Positions 62,923-64,000 of a DNA stretch of 64,000 nt are shown piece after piece (positions within the stretch are counted from its first letter, which is position 1; every line of letters begins with the position of its first letter). This DNA comes from Halichoerus grypus. Its lineage: Eukaryota; Chordata; Mammalia; Carnivora; Phocidae. Below the pieces are notes generated by a model. The model did not search any database and was not told the origin of the DNA. It worked only from the letters and a program-made list of their open reading frames with translations. The position numbers and the translations under genes are program-made. The stretch spans positions 5,993,163 through 6,057,162 of the forward strand of contig NC_135719.1 of the NCBI RefSeq assembly GCF_964656455.1. Reading direction: 5' to 3'.

Positions 62923-63674
62923 CTAATGAAAATAGGAATGAGCTCTCAATTCCTGCCGGCCCAGCCCCTGGCTCCCTTGACTGTGGACCCGGTCTGTTGC
63001 GTCACCCCAGAAGCCCACCTTCTGACAGAAAGCTGGCTGCGGAGAACCCCCAGTTTTGCTGGGCTCTGTGTTCCACAGGGAATAAAGGGAAAGCGAGACA
63101 GAGAGGAGAGAGACATAGAGAGGAAGGGACACTCTGTTTCTGTCTGCTTCCTGGTGTCCAGAAATTTCTGTCTTGTGATCAAGTTTGACCCGGCCAGAGA
63201 TGGCAGACTCTAAAGCAGGGCAGGGAGCCAGGAAATGGTGCCTGGAGACCGGGGCTGGAGGAGAGCAGAAGCCAGGCCTCAGGGAAGGGGTGGCGGGGTG
63301 GGGGGTGGGGGCACATATTTGGTGCTAACTGGCCTCCTTTTAAAGCCCCAAAGGCAGGCTCCCTTTCGCACTGGCTGTTTACAAAAGTCCCAAGTGCAGG
63401 TTTTGTGAAAACAATTTGGACAGATTATTGCAAGTCTGAAACTTTGAATCGATTGCCACATAAACCCATTGCCTTGAAATTTCACCTAGTTTTAGGGCCA
63501 ATGGAAGCTGTTTCAGACATGAGGAATAAAAAGGGGAGAAAAAGATGAGATTAAAATTTGGGGGACATATATGGGTATGTGTGAGAAACAACAATAGGAA
63601 AATGTTAATGACAGAGTCTAAGATGGTATGTGGATGTTCAGTGACTTTTTTTTTCTCAAAGCTGCTGTATGTCT

Positions 63675-63901
63675 GAAAATTTTCAAAATAAGGGGCGCCT
63701 CAGTGGCTCAGTCGGTTGACTCCAATTCTTGATTTTGGCTCAGGTCACGATCTCATGGTTATGAGAACGAGCCGCATGGAGCCTGTTTAAGATTCTCTCT
63801 CCTTCTCCCTCTGCCTTCCCCCCCCCCCCCACCCTATGTGCACTTTCGAAAGGGAAGAAAGAAAGCAAGAAAGCAAGAAAGAAAGAAAGGAAATTTTCAA
63901 A
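63675..63901 (+). repeat. Can-SINE with (GAAA)n tail
   Basis: AAATTTTCAAA flanks both ends (within 63675-63687 and 63889-63901). The tail has expanded into a GAAA/GCAA microsatellite. Confidence 0.9.
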
Positions 63902-64000
63902 CTAAAATGTTGGGGCAGGGACTACTCTTTGGGAAAACCCCAGGTACCAGACCTCAGAGCAAGTAGAACAGGAAAAGGCTTCTTTAAATCAATGTTTCCC

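Larger units (their letters stand above)
59700..64000. other. Putative WDR93 introns and flanking repeats
   Basis: If WDR93 is correct this is intronic. It contains truncated and full Can-SINEs, a possible LTR, a poly-C tract, an L1-like or old repeat (about 61370-61600), a MIR (about 61795-61960) and one candidate exon. The joining exon demanded by codon phase was not found. Confidence 0.5.

Overview
The window is nuclear DNA from a carnivore. It carries about 28 tRNA-derived Can-SINE copies of the type found in bears, seals and mustelids. I see neither the canid SINEC_Cf head nor the felid variant, so an arctoid caniform is the best guess (inference). Gene order matches mammalian 15q26-type synteny read in reverse: ANPEP (+), MESP2 (-), MESP1 (+), then the 3' end of a minus-strand gene that is probably WDR93.

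Layout. 1-11.4 kb lies upstream of ANPEP. It holds a MaLR LTR, L1 tails and SINEs. A CpG-rich block at 3.24-3.83 kb sits where the distal (myeloid) ANPEP promoter and non-coding exon are expected, and a TMA7 retropseudogene lies right beside it. 11.4-29.05 kb is the complete ANPEP gene: a TATA and HNF1-type proximal promoter, 20 coding exons that all use GT-AG and join in frame to 973 codons, and a poly(A) signal. Intron 19 is swollen by an antisense L1 carrying two SINEs. 29-32.4 kb is intergenic. 32.4-34.35 kb is MESP2 (two exons, 376 aa, minus strand). 34.4-52.5 kb is the intergenic space between the divergent MESP genes, rich in SINE, MIR and L1 but with GC-rich unique stretches. 52.6-54.0 kb is MESP1 (two exons, 262 aa, plus strand). 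54-59.3 kb is intergenic and includes an AT-rich motif cluster. From 59.35 kb to the end are the last exon of the putative WDR93, one more candidate exon, and repeats.

How the genes relate. ANPEP encodes the cell-surface zinc aminopeptidase CD13 and is functionally unrelated to its neighbours. MESP1 and MESP2 are paralogous bHLH factors of early and presomitic mesoderm. They lie in inverted orientation and share a 395-bp block with only five mismatches, the signature of recent gene conversion. Their proximal promoters also share a short block containing a T-box-like site and a TATA-like motif. No prokaryotic-style system, CRISPR array or new gene system was found. The strongest signals are the MESP conversion tract and the paired promoter architecture.
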